A stretch of 64,000 bases of DNA from Candidatus Promineifilum breve. Lineage in GTDB: Bacteria; Chloroflexota; Anaerolineae; Promineifilales; Promineifilaceae. The stretch covers positions 1,652,726-1,716,725 of the forward strand of contig NZ_LN890655.1 of assembly GCF_900066015.1 (NCBI RefSeq). Direction: 5' to 3'. Shown here one piece after another: positions 24,292 through 32,652 of this stretch; position 1 is the first letter of the stretch; each line of letters begins with the position of its first letter. Position numbers and translations under genes: made by a program. The notes under the pieces are model-generated. The model worked only from the letters and a program-made list of their open reading frames with translations. It was not told the origin of the DNA and ran no database searches.

Positions 24292-25059
24292 ATGACACGC
24301 AGTAAGTGGATAGTTGTAGTCGTTGTTCTGCTCCTGTTGGCTATGGTGCCGGTGTTGGCCATGGCTCAGGGGAGAGACGGGGTCGTCACGGCCAAGTTCA
24401 CGCGGGGCCAGCCCTTCCAGGCCCCGGTGTCGAACGTGCCCAAGGGCGCCGCGCCGGCGGTGGGGCCGAAGGCGGTCTTGCCGCGCACCCCGGCCCAGAA
24501 GTTGGGGCTGGCCCCGGCGGCGGTCACCTTCCGCGTTCGGGAAGGCTTCGAGTATAGCTGGCCCAACGATGGCTGGGAAACCTATGATCTCGGCTTCGAG
24601 CCTAGCAGCGACATCTGTTGGGACGACGAGAACTGGATCGCCTACAAGGGCAACTGGAGCGCCTGGGCGGCCGGCGGCTGCGCCGACGGGCTGGATCCCA
24701 ACTTCGATTACTACGTCGACAACATGGAATCCATCGCTACCCTGGGGCCGTTCAACACCGAGTTGGCCGACCATGGCCGGCTGAATTTCCGCTACTGGAA
24801 CAACTCGGAAGAGGGCTGGGACTTCTTCCTGTGGTGCGCCTCGGTGGACAACATCGACTTCTATTGCAACGGCCACACCGGCAGCACCAACGACCGTTGG
24901 CGGGTGGGCCGGCTCGACCTGGCCAACGTGCCCGGCTACGGCAGCATGCTCGGCTACTCCGATGTCTGGATCGGCTTCGCCTTCTTCAGCGATTCGATCA
25001 TTTCCTTTGGCTACGATGGCCCGTTCATCGACCAGGTGGCCCTGAAGGTGCGCAACTAA
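24292..25059 (+). CDS. Secreted MAM-like domain protein, copy 1
   Basis: A 255-residue exported protein. Signal peptide residues 1-26 ('WIVVVVVLLLLAMVPVLAMA'). A short proline-rich linker is followed from residue 83 by one domain with conserved Trp and Cys: 'CWDDENWIAYKGNWSAWAAGG' (split), 'LNFRYWNNSEEGWDFFLWCAS' (split), 'YGSMLGYSDVWIGFAFFSDS' and a closing Asp-Gly-Pro-Phe strand. This jelly-roll pattern is like the MAM-like domains attached to M6 peptidases and other exported proteins in Chloroflexota, here on its own. No catalytic motif. GGGAGG lies 9 nt before the ATG. It has a close paralogue 130 bp downstream. Confidence 0.85.
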   Translation: MTRSKWIVVVVVLLLLAMVPVLAMAQGRDGVVTAKFTRGQPFQAPVSNVPKGAAPAVGPKAVLPRTPAQKLGLAPAAVTFRVREGFEYSWPNDGWETYDLGFEPSSDICWDDENWIAYKGNWSAWAAGGCADGLDPNFDYYVDNMESIATLGPFNTELADHGRLNFRYWNNSEEGWDFFLWCASVDNIDFYCNGHTGSTNDRWRVGRLDLANVPGYGSMLGYSDVWIGFAFFSDSIISFGYDGPFIDQVALKVRN

Positions 25060-25080
25060 TCAGATGAGACGACGATCCGC

Positions 25081-25188
25081 GTATTTCGGGCTAACACCCC
25101 TCGATGCGATCAGTGATCGCCCGTTGTCACGCCAGTACGAGTGTGTAGCAAGCGAATTGTTGGATTGAGCTTAGGGAGGTTTTTAACG
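25081..25188 (+). promoter_or_regulatory. Structured leader, copy 2
   Basis: Shares with copy 1 the words TATTTCGGG-TAAC, the palindrome GCGATC-AGT-GATCGC (25106-25120), CGCCAGTACGAGTGT, and the ribosome site TTAGGGAGGTTTTT. The TACGTGTG-like repeats are missing. No separate promoter is obvious, so it may be transcribed from the upstream one. Confidence 0.7.
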
Positions 25189-25953
25189 ATGACACGCAGC
25201 AAGTGGATGATTGTGATCGTAGTTCTGCTCCTGGTAGCAATGGTGCCGGTGTTGGTCATGGCCCAGGGCGGCGAAAGGACAGGCACGGTCAAGTTAGTAA
25301 GAGGTGAGCGGGCGCAGCCGGTGACCGATGTCCCCAAGGGCACCGTGGCGTTGACTGGGCCGAAAGCGGTATTGCCGCAGGCCCCGACCCAGAAGCTGGG
25401 GCTGGCCCCGGCCGAGACGCACTTCCGCGTGCGGGAAGGCTTCGAAGCCAGCTGGCCCAATGGCCCGTGGGACACCTTCGATAACAATGGCGCCCTCGGC
25501 GGCGATGTGTGTTGGGACGACGAGAACTGGATCGCCTTTCGCGGCGATTGGAGCGGCTGGCCGGCCGGCGGTTGCGCCGACGGGCTGGATCCCAACCTCT
25601 TCTACTATCCCGACGACATGGATTCCTGGGCGACCATCGGGCCGTTCAGCACCGAACCGGCCGACGCCGGCCATCTCACCTTCCGCTACTGGAACAACTC
25701 GGAAGAGGGCTGGGACTACTTCCTGTGGTGCGCCTCGGTGGACAACATTGACTACTATTGCGACTACCACACCGGGTACACCAACAACCGTTGGCGGATC
25801 GGCCGGCTCAACCTGAACAACGTGCCGGGCTACGGCAGCATGTTGGGCTACCCCGAGGTCTGGATCGCCTTCGTCTTCCAGAGCGACTTTATCAACTTCG
25901 TCGGCTACGACGGGCCGTTCGTCGACAATGTTCACCTGCGGGTTCGCCGCTAA
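25189..25953 (+). CDS. Secreted MAM-like domain protein, copy 2
   Basis: A 254-residue paralogue of the preceding protein. The ATG at 25189 matches the start of the paralogue and has the same GGGAGG; the open frame to 25141 should not be used. Signal peptide 'WMIVIVVLLLVAMVPVLVMA', linker with the shared 'LPQAPTQKLGLAPAETHFRVR' (split), then the same Trp/Cys-rich domain. The most conserved blocks are 'CWDDENWIA', 'YWNNSEEGWD' and 'VPGYGSMLGY'. Divergence is concentrated in the linker and in loops. A tandem duplication including the leader produced the pair. Confidence 0.85.
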   Translation: MTRSKWMIVIVVLLLVAMVPVLVMAQGGERTGTVKLVRGERAQPVTDVPKGTVALTGPKAVLPQAPTQKLGLAPAETHFRVREGFEASWPNGPWDTFDNNGALGGDVCWDDENWIAFRGDWSGWPAGGCADGLDPNLFYYPDDMDSWATIGPFSTEPADAGHLTFRYWNNSEEGWDYFLWCASVDNIDYYCDYHTGYTNNRWRIGRLNLNNVPGYGSMLGYPEVWIAFVFQSDFINFVGYDGPFVDNVHLRVRR

Positions 25954-26012
25954 GTTAACCGTCGCGCGCCCTGTGGCGCGTCTGGACCCGCTCGTGGGTC
26001 ATTGAGTAGATG

Positions 26013-26050
26013 AAAAACGGCCCTCTCGCCACAACGAGAGGGCCGTTTTT
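26013..26050. terminator. Bidirectional rho-independent terminator
   Basis: AAAAACGGCCCTCTCG, loop CCACAA, and the exact complement ending in TTTTT. Stem of 16 bp with A- and T-tracts on both sides, between convergent genes (ends 25953 and 26081). Confidence 0.95.
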
Positions 26051-26080
26051 ATTAGCAGGGGGGCAGGGGAGCGGGGGGGA

Positions 26081-28003
26081 TTAGGGCCGCATTCCGCCGC
26101 CGCCGTTGCCCAGGGCCGTGACCACGCTCGATACGGTAAAGCTGGTGTACTCCGTGCCGGGCGTATAGGCCCCGCCTTCGTACAGGCCGTCGCTATTCGT
26201 GCCGGTCGAGCTGCCGCCGTAGTAGACGGTGTACTCCGTGCCGCTGACCAGCCCGGCCGAGGAGAAGGCCACCGATTGGTACTCCTTGCTCGGCGCGAAG
26301 GTCAGGATTTCCTGCCCGGCGCTATCCTGGATGTGGATGATCGTGCCGCCCGCCAGCGAGCCGCTCAGATTGAGCAACAGCGCGTTCTGGGTCGATGTCT
26401 GGCTGGGGGCCTGGGCCATGCCCGCGCTGCCCGCGGCCACGAAGAAGCCGCCGCTGATATTGAACGTGCCGTCATAGTCGAGCGCGGCGTTGCCGGAGTT
26501 GGTCGGGCCGTTGACCAGCACCACGCCGCCGGTCATCTCGATGGCCCCGTTGGCGTCCAGGCCGTCGCCCGCGGCATCGACCACGATGCGGCCGCCGTTG
26601 ATGTAGAGGTAGTAGCTGCCGGTGTAGGTGGTCGTCTCCTGGCCCGGCCGCCCGCCACGCCCCGGCCCGCCCATCATCCCCGAACCGTCCACGCCGCCGG
26701 CCACGTTGATGCCGTCGTCGCTGGCGACAACGTTGATGTCGCCGTCGTTGATGGTGATCACCGCGCTCTCGATGCCCTCGTAGGAGGAGGTGATGGCGAT
26801 GTCGCCGGCGTTGATGGTCACCGTCGCGTCGGCGTGGATGCCGTCGTCGCCGGTGGCGATGGTGAACGTCCCGCCGTTGATGGTGATGTTGGCGTTGGAG
26901 TGGATGGCGTCGTCGGCCGTGTCGATGGTGAACGTCCCGCCGTCGATGACCACGTTCGCCAACCCCTTGATGCCCTTGGCCGAGGCGTCGTCGCTGATGA
27001 CGCTCGTGCTGCCGCCGCCGGCCGCCAGGTTGAACGTGCCGCCGGTGATGAGGGCGTCGGTCTCGGCGGCGATGGCGTCGCCGGCGGCGTTGACGGTGAT
27101 CGTCCCGCCCTGGATGGCGACGTAGCCCAGCGTGGCGTCATCTTCGTTGTCGGCCTTCAGGCCGTCGCCGCCGCTGTTGACCGTCACGCTGCCGTCCTCG
27201 ATGACCAGATAATCCTTGCCGCGGATGCCGTCATCGACGGCCGTGACGACGATGGTGCCGCTGCTGATGATCAGACCGTCGTCGCTGGAGATGGCGTCGT
27301 TGTAGTTGCCGGTCACGGTCAGCGAGCCGCCACCGGTGATGGTCAGGTCGGCGTTGCTGAAGATGGCCGCGGCCGGTTCTTCGGCTTCGGCGTCCAGGAA
27401 GGTATAGGTCGCGCCGTCGGTCACGTTGTTGGCGCTGCCATCGGCCAGGACGATGATCGCCGCTTCGGCGTTCATAATGGCGATGGGGGCGCTCGTTGCG
27501 CTGTTCAGGTCGGCCCCGTTCAGGACGATCTGCACCGTGGCCTCGTCGTCGGTATCGACGATGATCTGCCCGTCGCTCAGCGCGCCGCTGAGGACGTAGG
27601 TCCCGGCGGCGGTGATGGTAGCCACCGAGCCGTTGACGGTGACGCCGTCGCCCTCGACGGTGATCGCGTCGCCATTGAGGGCGATGGCGGTGGCCGTGGC
27701 CCCGTCCCATTGGGCGGCGGTGGCGTCGGTCTGGGCCGCGCCGTTCTCGGCCAGCGCGGCGGCGGCGCTGGTGGGGGCGGACACGACTGTAGTTGTCGTG
27801 CTAGTGGTGGCGCTGTCCTCGGCTTCGCTGTCCTCAGCTTCGCTGTCCTCAGCAACCACGTCCGCAATGGATATGGTATTGGCGGCCGTCGTCACGGCCG
27901 TCGCGGCGGTGGACACGCCCACCTCGCTGCCACTACTACAGGCGACCAGCGACAGAATCGCCAGCACGCCCACCAATAAAAGGATAATAACTTTCTTACG
28001 CAT
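26081..28003 (-). CDS. DUF4353 carbohydrate-binding-type lipoprotein
   Basis: A 640-residue exported lipoprotein. Start at ATG 28003 (MRKKVIILLLVGVLAIL, lipobox LVAC) with AGGAG 7 nt upstream. After an acidic Ser/Thr/Glu linker (three 'AEDSE' units, residues 45-75) comes a long beta-helix region of Gly/Asp-rich rungs with recurring 'DDGI', 'GDGLKAD', 'ITINGGTFTI' and 'ITGGGSL'. This matches DUF4353 proteins (Cthe_2159-like), some of which bind acidic polysaccharides and calcium. The C-terminal 150 residues form a separate beta domain ('YLYINGGRIVVDAAGDGLDAN'... 'TEYTVYYGG', split). Likely a surface polysaccharide-binding protein. Confidence 0.88.
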   Translation of the reverse strand: MRKKVIILLLVGVLAILSLVACSSGSEVGVSTAATAVTTAANTISIADVVAEDSEAEDSEAEDSATTSTTTTVVSAPTSAAAALAENGAAQTDATAAQWDGATATAIALNGDAITVEGDGVTVNGSVATITAAGTYVLSGALSDGQIIVDTDDEATVQIVLNGADLNSATSAPIAIMNAEAAIIVLADGSANNVTDGATYTFLDAEAEEPAAAIFSNADLTITGGGSLTVTGNYNDAISSDDGLIISSGTIVVTAVDDGIRGKDYLVIEDGSVTVNSGGDGLKADNEDDATLGYVAIQGGTITVNAAGDAIAAETDALITGGTFNLAAGGGSTSVISDDASAKGIKGLANVVIDGGTFTIDTADDAIHSNANITINGGTFTIATGDDGIHADATVTINAGDIAITSSYEGIESAVITINDGDINVVASDDGINVAGGVDGSGMMGGPGRGGRPGQETTTYTGSYYLYINGGRIVVDAAGDGLDANGAIEMTGGVVLVNGPTNSGNAALDYDGTFNISGGFFVAAGSAGMAQAPSQTSTQNALLLNLSGSLAGGTIIHIQDSAGQEILTFAPSKEYQSVAFSSAGLVSGTEYTVYYGGSSTGTNSDGLYEGGAYTPGTEYTSFTVSSVVTALGNGGGGMRP

Positions 28004-28149
28004 GTTCTTGCTCCTGTTCCGGCCGGAGCCGGTAGATTTCAACGCTTGTGGGCGACGGCGGTTTCACGTCCACCGCCCACTAGGGTTAGTTATAGAGCAA
28101 GAACGTTCAGAGATTGTGAAGAAGATGTCAGAAGAGTGTGTGGCGATGC

Positions 28150-28626
28150 TCAGGCGGCCACAAGTTGACCGGCCCATTCGGCCGCCCGCTCCAGTTCGCC
28201 GGCCCGCAGCGGCCCTTCGGTGCCCTCAACGATGAAGCCCTCCGGTTCGGCGGCGAGCGTGGCCCCGGCCTTCGCCAGTTGGTCGGCGATGCGCGTAGCC
28301 GCCCAGGCGTTGTCGCCGGCCACCTTGACGGCCAGACGCAAGACCCGCGAATCGACCTCGGCCATGTCCAGCCGGGTGTCGAATGCCGCCGCCCGCGTCT
28401 GGGGCAGGGCGCGCCTCTCCAGGAAGTGGGCCACCGGCTCGGTGGCCTGGAAACGCTGAGTGGGCGAGCCGACGACGATGAGATCGCAGCCGGCCAACGC
28501 GGCGTCGGTCACGTCGGCGGCGCGGATGAGGCTGGACTCGCCCCGCGCGGCCAGCGCCGTGTGAATGGCCTGGGCCACCTTCTCGGTGTTGCCGAATTGG
28601 GAATCGTAGATGACTATCGCTTTCAT
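28150..28626 (-). CDS. Flavodoxin family protein
   Basis: A 158-residue FMN-binding protein starting at ATG 28626 with AGGAG upstream; the frame extends to 28752 without a good start. The phosphate loop is 'YDSQFGNTEKVA' at residues 7-18 (usual T-x-T-G-N-T form altered to S-Q-F-G-N-T). The second FMN loop is 'VVGSPTQRFQAT' near 58. The third loop has 'AFDTRLDM'. The usual WSGY aromatic stack is not evident. Electron carrier or a flavodoxin-like oxidoreductase; partner not identified. Confidence 0.85.
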   Translation of the reverse strand: MKAIVIYDSQFGNTEKVAQAIHTALAARGESSLIRAADVTDAALAGCDLIVVGSPTQRFQATEPVAHFLERRALPQTRAAAFDTRLDMAEVDSRVLRLAVKVAGDNAWAATRIADQLAKAGATLAAEPEGFIVEGTEGPLRAGELERAAEWAGQLVAA

Positions 28627-28767
28627 GGGATTCTGGCTCCTTAAGTGCTCAGTTACACAACGATTCTGAGGCTCGTAGTAAGCAACTTTAGTTGCGTTCT
28701 TCAGAGGCGACTCTTGTCGTCCGACGGCGCTGAAGCGCCTGACTACAAACAAATTGTCGGCCGGCGG

Positions 28768-29499
28768 CTAGGCCAATAGCCGCGCCGCCGCCCGATCCAA
28801 CAACCACGTCTCCCGCCCGGCCGTGGGGCGAATGCGCTGGGCGGGGTAGCGGCGCGGGTCGTCGTCGCCGCGCAAGGTGTGGTAGACGGCCTCGGCCTTG
28901 CCGCCGCCGGCCACGAGGAAGATGACGTGGCGGGCGGCGTTGAACACAACCGGCGTCAGCGTCACGCGGCCGGCGGGGCGGCCCTGGTAGTCGGCCGATA
29001 CGGCCAGCACCGGCGTATCTGTCGCGGGCGGCGAGCCGGGAAAGAGCGACGCCGTGTGGCCGTCCTCGCCCAGCCCCAGCAGGGCCACATCAAAGCGCGG
29101 CCAGGGGTTGGGCGCGCCGGGATCATGGGCCGCGGCCCAAGCCTGCAATTGCCCGGCATAATCGGCAACGGCGGCCTCGGCCGGCCATTCGCCGCGCACA
29201 CGATGGACGTTGTCGTCGGGGATGGGCGCGTTGCGGATCAGGGCTTGCCACGCGGCGCGGTAGTTGCTGCCGGGGTCGTCGGGCGGCACGAGGCGCTCGT
29301 CGCCCCAGAAGAGGTGGACGCGCGCCCAATTGATGCCCGGCGCGGCAGCCAGCGCGGCGTAGGCGGCCAAGGGGGTGCCGCCGCCGGCCAGGACAATACT
29401 CGCAACGCCCCGCTCGCCGATGGCGGCGCGCAATTCGCCGCCAATCAGGTCGGCCGCGCCCGCCGGCAGGTCATCGAGGACGAGAATACGCTCAGCCAT
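28768..29499 (-). CDS. pgl: 6-phosphogluconolactonase
   Basis: Hydrolyses 6-phosphogluconolactone in the oxidative pentose phosphate pathway. 243 residues, DevB type. Motifs: 'IVLAGGGTPLAAYAALA' near residue 35, 'HLFWGDERLVPPDDPGSNY' near 62, 'ALLGLGEDGHTASLFPGS' near 138, and the C-terminal 'VAGGGKAEAVYHTL'. All are standard for active enzymes. It begins 6 bp after the glucokinase gene, consistent with a glucose-6-phosphate operon glk-pgl; no zwf is in the window. Confidence 0.95.
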   Translation of the reverse strand: MAERILVLDDLPAGAADLIGGELRAAIGERGVASIVLAGGGTPLAAYAALAAAPGINWARVHLFWGDERLVPPDDPGSNYRAAWQALIRNAPIPDDNVHRVRGEWPAEAAVADYAGQLQAWAAAHDPGAPNPWPRFDVALLGLGEDGHTASLFPGSPPATDTPVLAVSADYQGRPAGRVTLTPVVFNAARHVIFLVAGGGKAEAVYHTLRGDDDPRRYPAQRIRPTAGRETWLLDRAAARLLA

Positions 29500-29505
29500 T
29501 GCCGC

Positions 29506-30510
29506 TCAGCCATTGCCCGGCGGCGTGAGCGACAGGGCGTCGTAAGCCGTGCCGTAGAGGGCGGCCCGGGGGTTATAGATGACGTGGACGGGCACGCGGC
29601 TCATCATCTCGCTGAAGCGCCCCTTGCCCTGGAAGAACTTCATAAACGGCCCTTTTTGCAATTGGGGCAGGATGCGGCCGGGGATGCCGCCGCCCAGATA
29701 GATGCCGCCCGTCGCCAGCACGGTCAGCGCCAGATTGCCGGCTTGGTCGCCCAAAATCTCCATGAACTGCTGCAACGTGGCGCTGCAAATCTCGGCCTCG
29801 CCGGCCACGGCGGCGCGGACGATGACCGGGGTCAGGTCGCCGGCCTCGGCCATCTGCTCCTGGAGCCACTCCGGTTCGGGGTAGCGCTTCGTCTCGCGCA
29901 GGAAGGTGTAGATGTTGGGGATGCCGATGCCGGAGCAGACGCGCTCATAGCTGACGTGGCCCATGCGCGGCAGCCAGTAGTTGAGCATCTCCAGTTGCAG
30001 CGGCGTCGTGGGGCCGAAGGCGCAATGGCCGCCCTCCGACGGGTAGGCCTGGTATTGGTCGCCGGTCCACACCAGGAAGGCTTCGCCCAGGCCCGTGCCC
30101 GGCGCGATGACGCCGATGGCCCCGCGCTCCACGCGCCGGCCCTCGTTGAGCGTGATGAGGTCGGTGCCTTCCAGATGGGGCACGGCCGTCGCCAATGCCT
30201 CCAGATCGTTGAGCAGGTGGACGCGAAAGCCGAACTGTTGGCGCAAGGCATCGGCCTCGATGACCCAGGGCAGGTTGGTCACCTGGGCGCGGTTGCCCAC
30301 CACCGGCCCGGCCACGCCGAAGCTGCCGGCGGTGATGTGGTGGTCGGTGTCGCGCAGAAATTCGTCGATGATCAGTTCCAGCGACTGGTATTGCTGGCTG
30401 GGAAAGGTGCGCTCGATGATGGGATGGCGGGCAATGAAATTGGCGTCGGCCGCCACGTCGAAAAGAGCCAGGACGGTCTTGGTACCGCCGATGTCGCCTG
30501 CAAGTAACAT
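29506..30510 (-). CDS. glk: Glucokinase
   Basis: ATP-dependent phosphorylation of glucose. 334 residues of the Glk (COG0837) type rather than ROK: 'MLLAGDIGGTKTVLALFDV' phosphate-1 motif, 'SFGVAGPVVGNRAQVTNLPW' near residue 82, catalytic Asp in 'HLLNDLEALATAVPHL', then 'IGVIAPGTGLGEAFLVW' and 'GGIYLGGGIPGRILP'. It is 4 bp after the DUF427 gene and 6 bp before pgl. Together with pgl it feeds glucose into the pentose phosphate route. Confidence 0.95.
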   Translation of the reverse strand: MLLAGDIGGTKTVLALFDVAADANFIARHPIIERTFPSQQYQSLELIIDEFLRDTDHHITAGSFGVAGPVVGNRAQVTNLPWVIEADALRQQFGFRVHLLNDLEALATAVPHLEGTDLITLNEGRRVERGAIGVIAPGTGLGEAFLVWTGDQYQAYPSEGGHCAFGPTTPLQLEMLNYWLPRMGHVSYERVCSGIGIPNIYTFLRETKRYPEPEWLQEQMAEAGDLTPVIVRAAVAGEAEICSATLQQFMEILGDQAGNLALTVLATGGIYLGGGIPGRILPQLQKGPFMKFFQGKGRFSEMMSRVPVHVIYNPRAALYGTAYDALSLTPPGNG

Positions 30511-30514
30511 GGGT

Positions 30515-30799
30515 TCACTTCTCGATGGTAACTGGGCCGTAGAACGCGACGTGATCGCGAATGTTGGCCGCCGCCGGTTTGGGGTCGGGGTAGAACCAGG
30601 CGGCGTTGCGGAGCGTCTGTCCCGCGGCGGTGATGTGGTAATAGCCGGCCGCGCCCTTCCAGGCGCAGGTTGTCTGCCGGTCGCTGGCGCTGAAATATTC
30701 GCGGCGGATGGCTTGGGGCGGAAAGTAGTGGTTCCCCTCCACGATTTCGGTGTGGTCGCTCTCAGCCAGAACGACGCCGTTCCAGATGGCTCGTGTCAT
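30515..30799 (-). CDS. DUF427 family protein
   Basis: A 94-residue protein of the DUF427 family: 'AIWNGVVLAESDHTEIVEGNHYFP' (split) at the N-terminus, 'TTCAWKGAAGYYHI' in the middle and 'AAWFYPDPKPAAANIRDHVAFYG' (split) at the end. Beta-rich single domain; function unknown. First gene of the DUF427-glk-pgl group, with only 4 bp before glk. Confidence 0.92.
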   Translation of the reverse strand: MTRAIWNGVVLAESDHTEIVEGNHYFPPQAIRREYFSASDRQTTCAWKGAAGYYHITAAGQTLRNAAWFYPDPKPAAANIRDHVAFYGPVTIEK

Positions 30800-30835
30800 G
30801 CGCGTCGGCTCTCCTTCTGCGGTGATCCCCGTCCG

Positions 30836-31144
30836 CTAGTAATCGGCGGCGCTTTCCAGGGCGTGGATCAGGGCCACCAACTCATCGCGACAGTCGGCGC
30901 AAAAGCTGAGATGATGGGCCACGAGCAGATCGCGCCCGGCTGTGTCGCCGCGCCCTTCCAGGCAATCGACGTACTCATCCAGACAGTTGAATACCGCTTC
31001 GCAGGAGAGTTCGTCGTCGCGGGTGATGCTCAGCAGGCGTAGCAGCCGCTCGCAGGCGGGATCATCCAACGGCGCTTCCCCCAGCGGCCCGGCATAGGCC
31101 GGCTCTCCCAGCAATGTGCGTATCTTGTCGGTCAGATGTGCCAT
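30836..31144 (-). CDS. Putative anti-sigma factor with zinc-finger motif
   Basis: A 102-residue protein (ATG 31144; the frame extends two codons further). It has 'ELSCEAVFNCLDEYVDCLEG' near residue 47 and 'LVAHHLSFCADCRDELVALI' near 78, the Cys/His-x3-Cys-x2-Cys layout of the zf-HC2 anti-sigma domain. No transmembrane segment follows, so it would be a soluble anti-sigma. It lies 41 bp downstream of the sigma factor gene on the same strand, which supports the assignment. Confidence 0.75.
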   Translation of the reverse strand: MAHLTDKIRTLLGEPAYAGPLGEAPLDDPACERLLRLLSITRDDELSCEAVFNCLDEYVDCLEGRGDTAGRDLLVAHHLSFCADCRDELVALIHALESAADY

Positions 31145-31185
31145 TCTCATTCTCAGACGAAGCCAGGCCCGCTATTCTTACAGCC

Positions 31186-31830
31186 CTACGCCTCGGCAAA
31201 GGCGGCCATGATCTCCTCGGTTGACAGCCCATCCTCGGCCAGTCGCCGCCGCAGGCGCTGCCGGGCGTCGAACACCAGCTTGTAGACCGCGTTCTGATTG
31301 GAATCCATCATAAAAGCTACCTCGCTGAGCGGCCGGCCCTGGATGACAGCCGTCAGGGCCGTGCGTTGCTTCTCGGTCAGTTCTTCGTTGATGAGGCGGC
31401 CGACGTAGCGCAATAATTCGCGCCGTTCGGTCAGCGCCTCGGGGCGCGGCGCGGGATCGGCCACGAACGACGGGGTGAATTCGCCATCGTCGGTCTGGGT
31501 CAGTTGGTCGAGCGAGGCATCGCGCCAGCGCTTGCGGCGCAACTCGGTCAGGCCGATATTGAGGGCGATCTTGTTGGCCCAGGTCGTCAGCAGGCTGCGC
31601 CCGGCGAAGGAGTCGAGATTGTCGAGCACCTTGATCAGCGCCTCCTGCACGAAATCATCGATCTGGGCGTCGAATTCGGGCGCGGTGGTGTCGATCTGGC
31701 CGATGAGGCCGCGGCGCAGGCCGTTGCCCAGCAGTGCGCGCAGATCGTCCAGGGCCGCCTCGCGGGCCGGCCCCGTGGCCCGCAAATCGGCCAGCCATTC
31801 GTCGTTGCTGCGTGCCTGGGTCGCGCTCAT
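31186..31830 (-). CDS. ECF-type RNA polymerase sigma factor
   Basis: About 214 residues from ATG 31830. The longer frame to 31947 would run through the repeat region and is unlikely. Region 2: 'IDDFVQEALIKVLDNLDSFAG' (split) and 'LLTTWANKIALNIGLTELRRK' (split), matching the sigma-70 region 2.2-2.4. Region 4: 'LTEKQRTALTAVIQGRPLSEVA' (split) then 'MMDSNQNAVYKLVFDARQRLRRRL' (split). The first helix of region 4 is followed by a SNQNAVYKL recognition helix. Paired with a downstream zf-HC2 protein as sigma/anti-sigma. Confidence 0.9.
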   Translation of the reverse strand: MSATQARSNDEWLADLRATGPAREAALDDLRALLGNGLRRGLIGQIDTTAPEFDAQIDDFVQEALIKVLDNLDSFAGRSLLTTWANKIALNIGLTELRRKRWRDASLDQLTQTDDGEFTPSFVADPAPRPEALTERRELLRYVGRLINEELTEKQRTALTAVIQGRPLSEVAFMMDSNQNAVYKLVFDARQRLRRRLAEDGLSTEEIMAAFAEA

Positions 31831-31874
31831 CAGACGGGGATTGTAGCGCGGAATCGCGCAGCCGTCGCCATATA

Positions 31875-31957
31875 AGTAGCGGGTGGCGGGTGGCGAGTAG
31901 CGGGTAGCGGGTAGCGCGTTCCTAACTCGCCACTCGCAACCCGCCACTCGCCACCCT
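31875..31957. repeat. Heptamer word-repeat hairpin (GTAGCGG/GTGGCGA)
   Basis: A left arm of about five heptamers (GTAGCGG, GTGGCGG, GTGGCGA) and a right arm of the complementary heptamers, paired imperfectly around CGTTCCTAA. It ends 3 bp before the nth stop codon, so it can serve as the nth terminator on the minus strand. Confidence 0.85.
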
Positions 31958-31959
31958 CC

Positions 31960-32652
31960 TCACCCATCCCGCGCTTGCAGCACCGCCGCCCGGTAGTAGT
32001 CGCACTCATCTTGCAGCGGGCAGATGTGGCAATGGGGAACGCGGGCGCGGCAGATCTCGCGGCCGTGGCGGATGAGATTGATGTGCATGGGGTAATACGT
32101 CTCTGGCGCGCCCAGGTCGGCCAGGGTCACGTGGGCCTGGGCCGCGCTCTGCCGGGGCGCGATCAGCCCCAGCCGCCGGCCGACACGGAAGACGTGGGTA
32201 TCGACCGGGAAGGCCGGGCGGCCCAATGAGAACAGCATGACGATGGCCGCCGTCTTCGGCCCCACGCCGTCGATGGCCGTCAGCCAGGCCAGCGCCTCGT
32301 CCAGCGGCATGTCGGCCAGGAAGTCGAGCGACAACTCCCCCCGCTGGCGCATAATGGTGCGCAGCGCGTTCTGGATGCGCGGCCCCTTGGTCGGGGCCAG
32401 CCCGGCCGAGCGAATGGCGGCGACAACCTCCTCCGGCGGGGCGTTCATCACGCTCTCCCAGTCCGGGAAGCGGGCGGTCAATTCGGCGTAGGCGCGGGCG
32501 GTGTTCACGTCGGCCGTGGCCTGCGACAGGATGGTGCCGATCAATTCATCCAGCGGCGAGCCATGCGAGCGCCACACCGGGCGGCCGTAAACCTCGTTGA
32601 GCTTGTGGAAAACGGCGTTGTACTTGTCGCGCAGCGCGTCGGGCGGGGGCAT
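31960..32652 (-). CDS. nth: Endonuclease III-like DNA glycosylase/AP lyase
   Basis: Removes oxidised pyrimidines in base-excision repair. 230 residues. HhH-GPD fold: 'LIGTILSQATADVNTARAY' near residue 35, hairpin 'LTAIDGVGPKTAAIVML' near 128 with the catalytic Lys, catalytic Asp in 'PAFPVDTHVFRVGRRL'. The C-terminal Fe-S loop C-x6-C-x2-C-x5-C is intact ('CRARVPHCHICPLQDEC'). Its ATG overlaps the stop of the DNA methylase gene (ATGA), so both are translated from one message. Confidence 0.93.
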   Translation of the reverse strand: MPPPDALRDKYNAVFHKLNEVYGRPVWRSHGSPLDELIGTILSQATADVNTARAYAELTARFPDWESVMNAPPEEVVAAIRSAGLAPTKGPRIQNALRTIMRQRGELSLDFLADMPLDEALAWLTAIDGVGPKTAAIVMLFSLGRPAFPVDTHVFRVGRRLGLIAPRQSAAQAHVTLADLGAPETYYPMHINLIRHGREICRARVPHCHICPLQDECDYYRAAVLQARDG

